Part shown: piece by piece, positions 5,691 through 15,528 of the stretch | How positions within the stretch are numbered: the first letter of the stretch is position 1 | Layout of the letters: each line of letters opens with the position of its first letter | Assembly: GCA_025656455.1 (NCBI GenBank) | Contig: JAHXHS010000046.1 | Span: 1-41,033 of the forward strand | Direction of reading: 5' to 3' | Length of the DNA: 41,033 nt | From: Candidatus Thiodiazotropha sp. (ex Epidulcina cf. delphinae) | GTDB lineage: Bacteria > Pseudomonadota > Gammaproteobacteria > Chromatiales > Chromatiaceae | Translations under genes and position numbers: made by a program | The notes under the pieces: model-generated | What the model saw: the letters and a program-made list of their open reading frames with translations, nothing else | Told to the model about the DNA's origin: nothing | Database searches by the model: none

Positions 5691-8144
5691 ATGGACGTGA
5701 GTGGCGAAATAAAAAAGATTGATTACATTAAAAACATGGCCGTTTTTCACGACTTCCAGTGGCAAAATTCTGTTATGAATGGAGGAGGAAATGTAGCCCA
5801 ATTTAAGAAGATTAATGTTTTCTATGGCAGAAATTATTCGGGTAAAACAACACTATCACGAATTTTAAGGGCCATGGAAACCGGTGTTATATCAGACAAA
5901 TACTCCTCACCTGAATTTCAATTGAGTTTTGATGGTGGGACTAAAACAACACAAAATACCCTAAAGGGACATGGACAAGTAATCCGTGTTTTCAACGAAG
6001 ATTTCGTCCGGGAGAATCTGCAATTCATCTCGAATCCAGACGATAACATTGAACCGTTCGCCATTCTTGGAGACGACAACAACAAGATCGAAAAGGAAAT
6101 CGAAGCGCTTGAAGGTGAGATTGGTTCAAAGGAGGATGAAAAAGAGACTGGCTTATATGCCGATAGAAAAAAAGCGAATTCCGATTTCGATGACACAAGA
6201 GGGAAACATAAAAAAGCCACCGATGGCCTTGAAAAACAATTAGGCGACAAGGCGACCGACAGGAAAATCGGCATCAAGTACAAGCCGGAGCGTTTTGGTG
6301 ACCTGAACTACAATATTAAAAAACTTAAAACCGATATTGGAAAAGTTCAGAACGCAAACCATCAACCATCAACGGAAGAACAACTGAAACAATACGAAAA
6401 ACTGATCTCAGAAAAGACACTCCAGCCTATCCCTCCCTTCAATGCGCGTAGTCTCAATATTTCAACTCTGGCGGATGAAACCGAAACTCTCGTAACCAAG
6501 AAGATCAGCGAATCTGACAAAATTGAGGAACTGATCAAAGATGCTATTCTGAACCGCTGGGTCAACGACGGTCGTACTCACCACAAAGGCAAGCGCGACA
6601 ACTGCGCATTTTGTGGCAATCCTATCACCGAAGATCGATGGTCGATACTAGAAAGGCATTTCGATAAAGAGTCCGAACTACTTGAAAAGAATATTGACTT
6701 GCTGATAGCCAGGATTGAAGCAGAGAAGGGTGCAGTAATCTCCGCGCTATCCATCGATAAAGAACGCTTCTATTCAAAATTCCACGGAAGGATCGATGAA
6801 CTGGGTAAGTCACTAAAGTTTGCCGTTGGCAAGTACGAAAAATCCCTGGAAGCACTAACTGTTCAGCTAAAGGCCAGGAAGGATGACATTCTCAACCAAA
6901 AATTGTTTGAAAAACCAGATGATGCCTCTAGCTATCTGATTGCCGCTTGGAATTCGTATGATGAGATCCGAAGTGAATCCGATACCTTTTCAAACTCGTT
7001 AAGCAAGGAGCAGGCAAAAGCCAGAGAAGCTTTGCGGTTTAAGGAAGTATCAGACTATCTCGTCACCATCCGATACCAAGAGCAACTTTCTGCTATTGAA
7101 GACCTCAAGAGCATTCTTGGCGAAGTCGAGCAGGAAAAAAACCGAATCGAAGGAGATATCCATCAGAAAGAAGAGCTGATCACGTCCAAGAAGCGCGAAC
7201 TGAACGACGAGGAAAAGGGTGCAAAGAAGGTCAATGATTATTTGAACAACTTCTTTGGGCATCAGTTTCTCAGGCTAGAGGCAAAAAAGGATGAAGTTGC
7301 CGAGGAGGAGTCCAAGCGAATCCGGTTTGAAGTCATCCGAGACGGTAAGAAGGCCTACCACCTGAGCGAAGGCGAATGCAGTCTGCTGGCATTTTGCTAC
7401 TTTCTGGCAAAACTAAACGATATAGATACAAAAGATTCAAAGCCGATCATTTGGATTGACGATCCGGTATCCTCGCTCGATGGGAATCATATCTTCTTTG
7501 TTTACAGCCTGCTTAGCGCAGAGGTCGTTTCCGGGGGAAGATTCGAGCAGTTGTTTGTATCAACGCATAATCTTGATTTTCTGAAATATTTAAAGCAATT
7601 GAGTGGAAAGTTTCTCGACATAGATGGGAAGCAGAAGGGCTATCAAAAGGACTATTTCGTAATTACACGGCAAGATAAGAGATCCACTATCGGGGTGATG
7701 CCAAAGTATTTGAAAAAATACGTGACAGAATTTAACTATCTTTTCCATCAAATATACAAGTGCGCAGCAATCGATTCCATTGATGACACCAATTACACCA
7801 CCTTCTACAATTTCGGAAACAACGCTAGAAAGTTCTTCGAGGTTTACCTCTATTACAAGTATCCAGACCAGGGCATGACGGAGGAAACACTACGCTTTTT
7901 CTTCGGTGAGGAAAAGATTCCTGCCGTATTAACAGACAGAATCAATAACGAATATTCTCATTTGTGCAGTGTGTTTGAGCGCGGAGCAACACCTATGGAA
8001 GTGCCAGAAATGCAAACCGCAGCGCGGCAAATCATTGAAAGGCTAAAAGAAGATAAGGGTCAGTATTCGGCTTTGCTCAAAAGTGTTGGGGTGAACGAGG
8101 AACATCTTAAAGAAACGGCTGTGAAAATTGAGGGGACTCAATGA
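5691..8144 (+). CDS. RloC/PrrC-like AAA_13 ATPase, putative anticodon nuclease
   Basis: This 817-aa ABC-type ATPase resembles RloC/PrrC. Walker A is GRNYSGKT (46-53), the signature LSEGE (558-562), Walker B IIWIDDP (586-592) followed by SSLD, and the H-loop His is 626. A long coiled coil between the halves carries CAFC (C305, C308), matching the zinc hook of RloC. The C-terminal domain has R713-x3-E717 and H757 (in NNEYSHL), the same order as the Arg-Glu-His triad of PrrC (R320, E324, H356). RloC and PrrC cleave tRNA anticodon loops after phage attack or DNA damage and are silenced by their ATPase. The gene is first in a same-strand cluster, 32 nt before the YhaO-like gene. No hsd restriction genes, the usual PrrC partners, are visible. 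Nuclease activity is inferred, not shown. Confidence 0.72.
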   Translation: MDVSGEIKKIDYIKNMAVFHDFQWQNSVMNGGGNVAQFKKINVFYGRNYSGKTTLSRILRAMETGVISDKYSSPEFQLSFDGGTKTTQNTLKGHGQVIRVFNEDFVRENLQFISNPDDNIEPFAILGDDNNKIEKEIEALEGEIGSKEDEKETGLYADRKKANSDFDDTRGKHKKATDGLEKQLGDKATDRKIGIKYKPERFGDLNYNIKKLKTDIGKVQNANHQPSTEEQLKQYEKLISEKTLQPIPPFNARSLNISTLADETETLVTKKISESDKIEELIKDAILNRWVNDGRTHHKGKRDNCAFCGNPITEDRWSILERHFDKESELLEKNIDLLIARIEAEKGAVISALSIDKERFYSKFHGRIDELGKSLKFAVGKYEKSLEALTVQLKARKDDILNQKLFEKPDDASSYLIAAWNSYDEIRSESDTFSNSLSKEQAKAREALRFKEVSDYLVTIRYQEQLSAIEDLKSILGEVEQEKNRIEGDIHQKEELITSKKRELNDEEKGAKKVNDYLNNFFGHQFLRLEAKKDEVAEEESKRIRFEVIRDGKKAYHLSEGECSLLAFCYFLAKLNDIDTKDSKPIIWIDDPVSSLDGNHIFFVYSLLSAEVVSGGRFEQLFVSTHNLDFLKYLKQLSGKFLDIDGKQKGYQKDYFVITRQDKRSTIGVMPKYLKKYVTEFNYLFHQIYKCAAIDSIDDTNYTTFYNFGNNARKFFEVYLYYKYPDQGMTEETLRFFFGEEKIPAVLTDRINNEYSHLCSVFERGATPMEVPEMQTAARQIIERLKEDKGQYSALLKSVGVNEEHLKETAVKIEGTQ

Positions 8145-8176
8145 AAATCCTTTGTTGAGCTTAGGTTAGTAAATTA

Positions 8177-9439
8177 GTGAAATTTATACACGCAGCAGAC
8201 ATTCACCTTGATAGCTCTCTACACGGCTTGGAGCGCTATGAAGGCGCCCCTGTAGAAGAAATCCGCAGCGCCACACGCCGCGCCTTCGACAACTTGATCG
8301 AACTTGCGATTGATGAAAAAGTGGCATTCGTACTGCTGGTTGGTGATCTGTATGACGGCGACTGGAAGGACTACAACACGGGCCTCTATTTTGTAGAGCG
8401 TATGGGAAGGCTGCGAGAAGCAGGTGTCCGCGTCTTCATCGTGGCGGGAAATCACGATGCCGCCAACCAAATCACTAAACACCTTCGGTTACCTGACAAT
8501 GTCACCCTGTTCTCCACTAAGCATCCGGAACAAGTGATTCTGGATGATCTGAATGTGGCGCTATATGGCCAGGGTTTCGCTACACGGGTGGTAACGGACG
8601 ATCTTTCGCAGGTCTATCCACATGGCGACCCACAGCTCCTTAACATTGGTCTGCTGCACACTTGCCTGGACGGAAAGCCAGGCCATGAGCCCTACGCGCC
8701 TTGCACCATCGATGAGCTGTTGTCCAAAGGATACCAGTACTGGGCGCTGGGCCATGTCCATAAACGGGAAGAGGTGAGCCAGGATCCATGGGTTGTATTT
8801 CCGGGAAATATCCAGGGACGACATATCCGTGAGGTAGGACCAAAGGGCTGTGCCTTGGTCACAGTCGAAAGCGCAGAGATTGTGGAGGTGGAACACCGTG
8901 ATCTGGACGTAATGCGCTGGGCTTTGTGTGAACTTGACGTTTCTGCCAGCGAGACGGTTGATGACATCTATGAGCAGGTACGCGAAGGTTTGCAGTTGGC
9001 ATTGGGTGCCGCCGAAGGAAGACCGGCAGCTGTGCGCCTGGTCCTGCAAGGACACTGTTCTGCCCATTCAGCATTGCATGCAGACCGTGAGCGCTGGATC
9101 CAGGAGTATCGGGCTTTGGCAACTGGGCTTGGCGGAGCTGGGATCTGGTTGGAGAAGGTTTCCATCAAGACAAAGCCGTCTGTCTCTGCTGATGAGGTTC
9201 TTGAACGTGACGATGCATTAAGCGGTCTGCTGCGTGCCATCCGGGACATGGAACTGGATGCCTCGGCTTTGGACCAACTCGCCGATGAGGTATCTGCGCT
9301 TCGTCAGAAACTTCCCGCAGAACTGCTAAGTGGCGATGATCCCTATGATCCGACCAATCCGGAAGTACTCAAAGATATTTTGGAGGATATCAAGGAGTTG
9401 CTCGTCAACCGCTTGTTGTCTACAGAGAAAGGGTCATGA
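8177..9439 (+). CDS. YhaO/SbcD-like (Mre11-type) DNA exonuclease subunit
   Basis: This 420-aa metallophosphoesterase begins MKFIHAADIHLDSSLHGLE. Motifs of the Mre11/SbcD family are intact: DIH (residues 8-10), GDLYDGDW, AGNHD, LLHTCLDG and GHVHKRE, which together hold the two-metal nuclease centre. The length and C-terminal part fit the YhaO branch, which pairs with a YhaN-type SMC-like ATPase, here the next gene. The start is a GTG at 8177 with a weak upstream site. The stop overlaps the next start (ATGA at 9436), implying translational coupling and a stoichiometric complex. The predicted role is trimming or cleaving DNA ends or hairpins in the cytoplasm, in repair or in destroying invading DNA. 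Confidence 0.88.
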   Translation: MKFIHAADIHLDSSLHGLERYEGAPVEEIRSATRRAFDNLIELAIDEKVAFVLLVGDLYDGDWKDYNTGLYFVERMGRLREAGVRVFIVAGNHDAANQITKHLRLPDNVTLFSTKHPEQVILDDLNVALYGQGFATRVVTDDLSQVYPHGDPQLLNIGLLHTCLDGKPGHEPYAPCTIDELLSKGYQYWALGHVHKREEVSQDPWVVFPGNIQGRHIREVGPKGCALVTVESAEIVEVEHRDLDVMRWALCELDVSASETVDDIYEQVREGLQLALGAAEGRPAAVRLVLQGHCSAHSALHADRERWIQEYRALATGLGGAGIWLEKVSIKTKPSVSADEVLERDDALSGLLRAIRDMELDASALDQLADEVSALRQKLPAELLSGDDPYDPTNPEVLKDILEDIKELLVNRLLSTEKGS

Positions 9440-12400
9440 AGATTCAGGAATTGAATCTTGCTGCATTCGGGCCCTTTACCGATAGGATATTGGCTTTTGA
9501 TGAGGGGGGTCTCCATGTAGTTTATGGTCCCAATGAGGCGGGTAAGAGTTCGGCCCTACGGGGACTGAAAGCCCTGCTTTATGGCATTGAAGAACGTACC
9601 CTCGACAATTTTCTTCATGCCAATGACAAGCTCCGTATCCACGGTTATTTATGGACAACCGATGGGCATGAGCTCACGTTTGTCCGGCGCAAAGGCCGGA
9701 AAAATACGTTATTGGCTCCCGATGGCGAGGCACTTGATGAACAGGCGCTGGCGCCCTTTCTCCAAGGCGTGACTCCGGAACTTTTCGAGACGCTTTTTGG
9801 GATTGATCACCAGGCATTGGTACAGGGTGGACAGGAGATTCTCGAACAGAAGGGAGAGGTCGGGCAGGCACTTTTTTCAGCAGCGCTTGGTAGCCACGCG
9901 TTACATGCTGTTCTTACGCAGCTTGATGATGAGGCTGATGGTCTTTTTCGACCCAGGGGGTCAACGCAGACGATCAACTCAGCGTTGAAGTCGTATGCTG
10001 AACTCAACAAGGAGGTTAGGGAGCGCTCTCTTTCATCCAGAGAGTGGGATGAGCATCGTCGTGCTTTGGGGCGTACGACGAAGGAACTGGAGAAAATTCA
10101 ACCTGAACTGGCGGGCAACAGGATTGAGGTTAACCGTTTACAACGTATCCAGCGCGTTTTGCCGAAACTCGCCAGGCGCCGTGAGCTTTCTCAAGAACTG
10201 GAATTGTTGGGTGATGTAGTCACGCTTTCCAAGGATTTTACAGACCGTCGCCAGAAAGCAGTAAATGGGTTAGAGACGGCTCAGGCCATAGTTGGGAAGG
10301 CAGCCCCTCGTCTCGAAAGATTACAGAAACAGCTCGAAGGATTATCAACAAACCAGGGATTGTTGGAACAGGCAGAGAACATTGAAGATCTTCATGCGCG
10401 CCTGGGTGGTCATCGAAAAGCGCAGCAAGACCGGCCACATCTTGAAGCGGAAGGTCAACAACTACTGACTGATGCTGAATCCATCCTCAAAGAGATTCGT
10501 CCTGATCTCGAACCGAAGGACATCGGGGAATTACGCCCCGTACCGGCAAGGCGGCAGGCCATTGCGGAGTTGGGCAGCAAAAATGCCGTACTGAATGCCC
10601 GTGTTGAACAGGCAGAGTCCAGTTTGCGTGAAACAGAAAAGCGCCTGAAAATTGCCCGCAAGGAGCGCGATGGAATCCCCGAATCGGGCGCCACGGACGC
10701 ATTGCACAGAGCGATTGCTGCCGCCAGGAAACAGGGGGAATTGGATGCCTCGATCCAGTTCACTCAGAGTCAACTTGCCAGCCTGCAGGCAGAATGCGCT
10801 GCTGATCTTGCTCGACTCGCGCTTTGGGTGGGTGAGCTGGAAGATGTGGCCGGATTGGGGTTGCCCAACCGGGAAAGCATCCATCGCTTTGAAGAGGACT
10901 ATGATGAACTCTCGAAACGTATCCAGCGGCTTGAAGAGAAGAAAGAGGAGGTCATCGACTCCTTACAAGATACCTCGCAAAGACTTGATGAGATCGAGCG
11001 TGTAGGGGAGGTGCCGACGGAAGCTTCCCTTATCGCTGCCAGATCCGAACGTGATCAGATCTGGCAGTTGTTGCGCCGGCAGTGGGTAGACGGGGAGGAC
11101 GTGTCAGCCGAGGCAAGGGAACACCAGGGTGAAGAAATATTACCCGATGCCTTCGAAAAGCGCCTTGCTGGTGCCGATGAGGTGTCTGATCGTTTGCGCC
11201 GTGAAGCAGACCGGGTCCATGCATTGGCAAGCCTTCAGGCCAGACAGGAGGGCGGGCAACGGCAAGCCGAGGAGATAGCTGAGCAGCTTGGGGCAACGAA
11301 CGCCGAAAAGGTTCAACTTGATGCTGACTGGCAGGAATTGTGGGCACCTTGTCAGATTGTCCCACGTACCCCGCGAGAGATGCGGGCCTGGCTGGATGAG
11401 TTTGAAAAGCTTCGTGAACAGGTGGGACAGCTAAATCTGCTCCGCCAGAAAGTGACCGAGCTTAAGCAGAATCGTACCACGCATATCCAGCGGCTTAATG
11501 AGCAGCTGGCCGGGCTGGAGAGAGCGAGCTCCACATCGGAGGAGCTTGAAACCGTTCTCTTGGAATGCGAGGCGTTAGCAAATCAGCTTGATGAATCCAA
11601 ACGCAAACACGATTCGCTGAATAAGGAGGTCAAGGACCGGGAAGCCGATGTTGAATCGTTGAGTGAAGAGCATCGATTGGCAACCGATGCGCTTGAAGCA
11701 TGGAAGACGCAGTGGGGTGGGCAGATGCAGAGCCTTGGTCTGCGAGGCGAGACCTCACCATCGGAGGTTGACGATTTCATTGAAAACGTCAGAGCACTGT
11801 TCTCAAAACAGGACGAAGCAGAAAAACTGCGAATACGCATCAATGCCATCGATAAAGATGCAGCGGCGTTCCGCGGCCAGGTGGAGGCTATGGTCGCCAC
11901 GATTGCCCCGGAACTGGGTGATTTACCTGCGGATGATGCCGTCGTGCGCCTCAACTCATTTTTATCGGAAAACCGATCGATACAGACAAAACGGCAACAG
12001 ATTGAAGAGCAGATCGAACAAGCGAGGCAGGAGGTTCAGGATTCGAAGGCATCCATCCAGACCATGACGGATCGGCTTGATGCGTTATGCGTAGAGGCGA
12101 AATGTGATAGTCAGAATCAACTCGAAGAGGCAGAACGCAGCTCGGCTGATTATCTTCGAATCAAGGCAGCAATCGATACGATTGAGCAAGAAATCCTGGA
12201 GACAGGCGAAGGCGTCACCATTGCAGAGTCGGAGGCCGAAGCGGAGGGAATAGATCCGGATAGTCTGCCAGGACAAATCAAAGAGTTGAGCAATAAGATC
12301 GAAGATGAGCTCGAACCCAGGCGAACTGAACTTGCGGAAACAAAAGGGCGCGAAGAAAAAGAACTGGAGCTCATGGATGGCAGTGATCAAGCGGCGCTGC

Positions 12401-12924
12401 TCGCTGATCAGGCCCACGCCGTACTCGCCAGTATTCGTTCAGATGCCGAGCGCTATGTGCATGTAAAATTGGCTGGCAAGATTTTGCGTGATCAGATTGA
12501 GCGTTATCGCAGAGAAAACCAGGGACCACTGGTCAAGCGCGCCAGTGAACATTTCTCCGCACTGACACTTGGGTCGTTCGATGGGCTCATGACCGACTTT
12601 AATGAAAGGGATGAGCCTGTCCTTGCCGGTATTCGCTCAGGGTGCGAACGAGTGTATGTAGAAGGCATGAGCTCAGGGACGCGGGATCAGCTCTACCTGG
12701 CATTGCGTCTAGCCTCTCTCGAAAAATACATGGAAAGTGCAGAGCCCATGCCTTTTATTGTGGATGACGTACTGGTGGACTTCGATGATGCGCGTTCACA
12801 AGCCGCATTGAATGCCTTGGCAGAATTGGCCAAAAAGACACAAGTTATCCTGTTTACTCACCATTTGCAGGTTGTGGAACAGTCAAAGCAGTTGCAAGGG
12901 CCGGTGCAGGTGCATAAGCTGTAA
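9436..12924 (+). CDS. YhaN/Rad50-like SMC-type ATPase
   Basis: This 1162-aa protein has Walker A GPNEAGKS at residues 31-38, inside an N-terminal AAA_27/YhaN domain (LHVVYGPNEAGKSSALRGL). More than 800 residues of heptad-rich coiled coil follow, and then a C-terminal half-ATPase with signature MSSGTRDQLYLALRLA and Walker B PFIVDDVLVDFDD. This is the Rad50/SbcC architecture in its YhaN form. I see no CxxC zinc hook in the coiled-coil apex, unlike Rad50 and unlike the RloC-like protein upstream. The gene overlaps the YhaO-like gene by 4 bp, so the two should form an ATP-controlled DNA nuclease. The next gene follows after 24 nt on the same strand. Confidence 0.88.
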   Translation: MKIQELNLAAFGPFTDRILAFDEGGLHVVYGPNEAGKSSALRGLKALLYGIEERTLDNFLHANDKLRIHGYLWTTDGHELTFVRRKGRKNTLLAPDGEALDEQALAPFLQGVTPELFETLFGIDHQALVQGGQEILEQKGEVGQALFSAALGSHALHAVLTQLDDEADGLFRPRGSTQTINSALKSYAELNKEVRERSLSSREWDEHRRALGRTTKELEKIQPELAGNRIEVNRLQRIQRVLPKLARRRELSQELELLGDVVTLSKDFTDRRQKAVNGLETAQAIVGKAAPRLERLQKQLEGLSTNQGLLEQAENIEDLHARLGGHRKAQQDRPHLEAEGQQLLTDAESILKEIRPDLEPKDIGELRPVPARRQAIAELGSKNAVLNARVEQAESSLRETEKRLKIARKERDGIPESGATDALHRAIAAARKQGELDASIQFTQSQLASLQAECAADLARLALWVGELEDVAGLGLPNRESIHRFEEDYDELSKRIQRLEEKKEEVIDSLQDTSQRLDEIERVGEVPTEASLIAARSERDQIWQLLRRQWVDGEDVSAEAREHQGEEILPDAFEKRLAGADEVSDRLRREADRVHALASLQARQEGGQRQAEEIAEQLGATNAEKVQLDADWQELWAPCQIVPRTPREMRAWLDEFEKLREQVGQLNLLRQKVTELKQNRTTHIQRLNEQLAGLERASSTSEELETVLLECEALANQLDESKRKHDSLNKEVKDREADVESLSEEHRLATDALEAWKTQWGGQMQSLGLRGETSPSEVDDFIENVRALFSKQDEAEKLRIRINAIDKDAAAFRGQVEAMVATIAPELGDLPADDAVVRLNSFLSENRSIQTKRQQIEEQIEQARQEVQDSKASIQTMTDRLDALCVEAKCDSQNQLEEAERSSADYLRIKAAIDTIEQEILETGEGVTIAESEAEAEGIDPDSLPGQIKELSNKIEDELEPRRTELAETKGREEKELELMDGSDQAALLADQAHAVLASIRSDAERYVHVKLAGKILRDQIERYRRENQGPLVKRASEHFSALTLGSFDGLMTDFNERDEPVLAGIRSGCERVYVEGMSSGTRDQLYLALRLASLEKYMESAEPMPFIVDDVLVDFDDARSQAALNALAELAKKTQVILFTHHLQVVEQSKQLQGPVQVHKL

Positions 12925-12948
12925 AAAGGCGATGCGCAGATTTTTTAA

Positions 12949-14196
12949 ATGGGTAATCACAAAACATATAAATGGACCTTCCCATCTCGATTCCGAACTG
13001 GCGCTTACAGCTGGAAGGCATCAAGATTGGCCTGCCAGCGCCTCCGCGAAGCCGTCTCCGAGATCAAAAAGGTCGCAAAGAAAGATCCCATTCTCGGTGC
13101 AGAGGGCGCGGTCCGCCTCATGGAGAAGGTCTGGCCGGCGTTGCAGCATGTGGACAGTTCCAGCGGCGCCCTGGGATCGGCCGTCAACAAGGCGCTGGAT
13201 GCGTTGATACCAATCATCGTCAAGGCACCTGCTGACGATAATACACAGAGTAAATGGCTCGACCGGCTCTGGCAGGCTATGGAGGATGATGGTGTTGACT
13301 ACCTCAGTCCGGTCGGTGACCGGTGGGGTGAGATCTGTGGCTCGGTGGAAGTTGCTAGGCGATGGGCCGATGATCTGGTTTCCACGTTGCGGTCCTGTTG
13401 GACAGATCCGAATCCAGGTAGCTATTTCCACGGCACGACGGCGTGTTTGTCCTGTCTGTTGGTGTCGGGACAGCACCAGGAATTGTTAGAGCTTTTGGAA
13501 TTGGAACGGTACCCCATGTGGCATTCCCGGCGCTATGGTGTCGAGACACTCCTCGCCTTGGGCAAAAAAGCAGAAGCCATCCAGTATGCGGAGGCCTCGC
13601 GGGGCTTGAATCAGCCGAATTCCGTGATTGACCAGGCTTGTGAGGAGATCCTGATCTCGTCCGGTCTGCATGAGGAGGCCTACCAACGCTATGGATTGAG
13701 CGCCGCGGTGGGAAACTCCTATATCGCCCGTTTTCGCGCGGTTGCGAAGCGCTATCCCATGAAGGAACCGTCACAGATTTTGGCCGACCTGGTTGCCACG
13801 ACGCCGGGAGAAGAGGGCAAATGGTTTGCCACGGCCAAGGATCTCAAGTTTTATGATCTGGCGTTGGAACTCGCGAACCGAACCCCCTGTGATCCGAAAA
13901 CGCTGACAAGAGCGGCAAGAGATTACGTAGATACAGAACCGGCATTTGCGCTCGGTTCCGCCATGACTGCTCTTCTTTGGTTGAGTGAGGGCTGGGGCTA
14001 TGAGGTGACCAGCAGCGATGTGGTGGAGGCCTATGATCGGGCGATGGATGCCGCAGCTAGGTTGAAAAAAGTTGACGAGGTAACCGATCAGATTCGGCAG
14101 CTCATCGAGTCGAATGAGAGTGCTTCAGTGCTGTTCGTTCGACAGTCTTTGCACGGACGTATGCGCATGCCTCGTTCATCGGTTAATGAGACGTAA
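12949..14196 (+). CDS. Conserved helical protein of unknown function, 415 aa
   Basis: I cannot name this family. The 415-aa product begins MGNHKTYKWTFPSRFRTGAY, has no signal peptide or membrane segment, and most of its length looks like paired amphipathic helices (GQHQELLELLELERYP, GKKAEAIQYAEASRG, GLHEEAYQRYGL), suggesting a TPR-like repeat scaffold. Conserved-looking features are a basic aromatic N-terminus and the segment HVDSSSGALGSAVNKALDAL. It is the last gene of the four-gene cluster, 24 nt after the YhaN-like gene, so it could be an accessory or adaptor protein of the nuclease complex. Proteins of this type may also occur alone, so the link is only positional. Repeat R2 begins about 30 bp after its stop. 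Confidence 0.75.
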   Translation: MGNHKTYKWTFPSRFRTGAYSWKASRLACQRLREAVSEIKKVAKKDPILGAEGAVRLMEKVWPALQHVDSSSGALGSAVNKALDALIPIIVKAPADDNTQSKWLDRLWQAMEDDGVDYLSPVGDRWGEICGSVEVARRWADDLVSTLRSCWTDPNPGSYFHGTTACLSCLLVSGQHQELLELLELERYPMWHSRRYGVETLLALGKKAEAIQYAEASRGLNQPNSVIDQACEEILISSGLHEEAYQRYGLSAAVGNSYIARFRAVAKRYPMKEPSQILADLVATTPGEEGKWFATAKDLKFYDLALELANRTPCDPKTLTRAARDYVDTEPAFALGSAMTALLWLSEGWGYEVTSSDVVEAYDRAMDAAARLKKVDEVTDQIRQLIESNESASVLFVRQSLHGRMRMPRSSVNET

Positions 14197-14226
14197 CTGT
14201 GTACGAATTACAAACCATGAGTGTGG

Positions 14227-14763
14227 AGACAATATGGGAACACTCATCATTTGAAATCTGATTTCCATGAATTCGGGCCTATCCCGGATATTTCACCCGG
14301 CTGCTGATATTATGAATTAACCTTTTGATTTGACATGTAATATTTAGAATATTAGTAAGGTGCAAAGTGTTATCAGGCAACGTTGAACGTGCTCTCGGTA
14401 CGATCATCGCGTTCCCGGGTGAAACTTCGGCCTAATTGATGCGCTACAATGAGCAGCCAGACACGATTTTTACGACGAGTTCAGATTTGAGAAAGGGATT
14501 GGAACGGATTTTCTATACTGGGAACACAGCAGCACCAACTGAGGGAAAAACCATTAAGAATAACCAGGACACCATCCCAAATTGATCAATAACAGGTCCA
14601 CACAGTCCGTTTTCCGGGCAGGGTCGTAGGTCAGGTTGACGCGGAGCGGCTACCTGACTTGATGGTGATGTCACGTAGCTGCGCAACGTGACCTACGGGC
14701 TTGCCGACTCTGACCAATAAATCAGTGGATTTGACCTTAAGTTATTCGCTAACTTGCTCCACT
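14227..14763. repeat. Repeat R2, copy A (537 bp)
   Basis: This 537-bp non-coding segment matches 25307-25843 over exactly the same length, with only a few substitutions seen by eye. It opens with the family end (here GGAACACTCATCATTTGA, slightly mutated). Its right part contains hairpin-forming stretches such as CACGTAGCTGCGCAACGTG. It stops at the first base of the IS21-like element. No gene is seen between 14197 and 14843. Confidence 0.85.
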
Positions 14764-14843
14764 TGCGTATTCCGGTGAATATGAACACCGATTCCGGACG
14801 AACGTGAACAGCTGATTTCTCAACGCATCACGTGGTTGGGTTT

Positions 14844-15200
14844 TTAGCTCAAGTGTTCATCTTCAGTCAACTGCCCCATTCGTTTTCGCATGGATTCCCC
14901 TTCGAGTGGAAGGCGGTGAGCGTTATGCATCAGCCGGTCGAGAATGGCGTCGGCCAGGGTGTTGTCACCAATGCTGACATACCATGGGTCAGTGGCGTTA
15001 AGCTTGAAGCGGGCCTGACGGATCAGCCGTTCTTGTTTACGCTGATCACGGCTCAGGTTCTCTTGTTCAAGCAGTAGAGCGAGCCGCTTGATGAACGGTA
15101 GCCCCTCATAGGTGCCGACCTGCTCCAACTGGGTTTGCAGGGCATGGGCCATGCCACCCAGTTTGAGTTGGCGCAGTTGTAGCAGGGTTTGGGTACTCAT
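14844..15200 (-). pseudogene. istB remnant with internal in-frame deletion
   Basis: This 118-aa reading frame joins the N-terminus of an IS21 helper ATPase IstB (TLLQLRQLKLGGMAHALQTQ, then KQERLIRQARFKL) directly to its C-terminus (IGDNTLADAILDRLMHNAHR, LEGESMRKR). About 125 residues between them, including the Walker A and B ATPase core, are missing. The frame stays open across the junction, but the product cannot bind ATP and should be non-functional in transposition. Confidence 0.85.
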
Positions 15201-15217
15201 GGTTGGGTTGCTCCGGG

Positions 15218-15528
15218 TTAATGGAAGTTGTGAGGACCACGGATATTCTTGTGGTCCTGGGGTAGCTCAACCTGGAGGTCGAGTTGTTCTGGTAGGCGGT
15301 CACGGTTGCTCTTCAGGATCGACTTGATCTGTTTCAGGCGTCCCGGTGTCCACTGCTGCTGTTTTTGGTGGCGCTTGGGCATATGGTTTGCCTCGGTAGT
15401 GATGCCGGGCTGGTATTTGCGCGGATGTGAGGCCACCTGGCTTTGATCTGCCGATAAGGCAGACCGGCAGCCAGCCGTAATCGAAGAACATCACGGATTT
15501 TTCGCATGGTGATCCTCTTTGCAGCCAT
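15218..15528 (-). pseudogene. istA remnant (IS21 transposase, ends only)
   Basis: Starting at 15528, MAAKRITMRKIRDVLRLRLA followed by AGLPYRQI is the N-terminal helix-turn-helix of IstA. The frame then loses similarity. In another frame the C-terminal tail of IstA can be read, ending ELPQDHKNIRGPHNFH at 15218. The DDE catalytic core is absent. The two parts are out of frame, so this is a dead gene. Confidence 0.75.
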
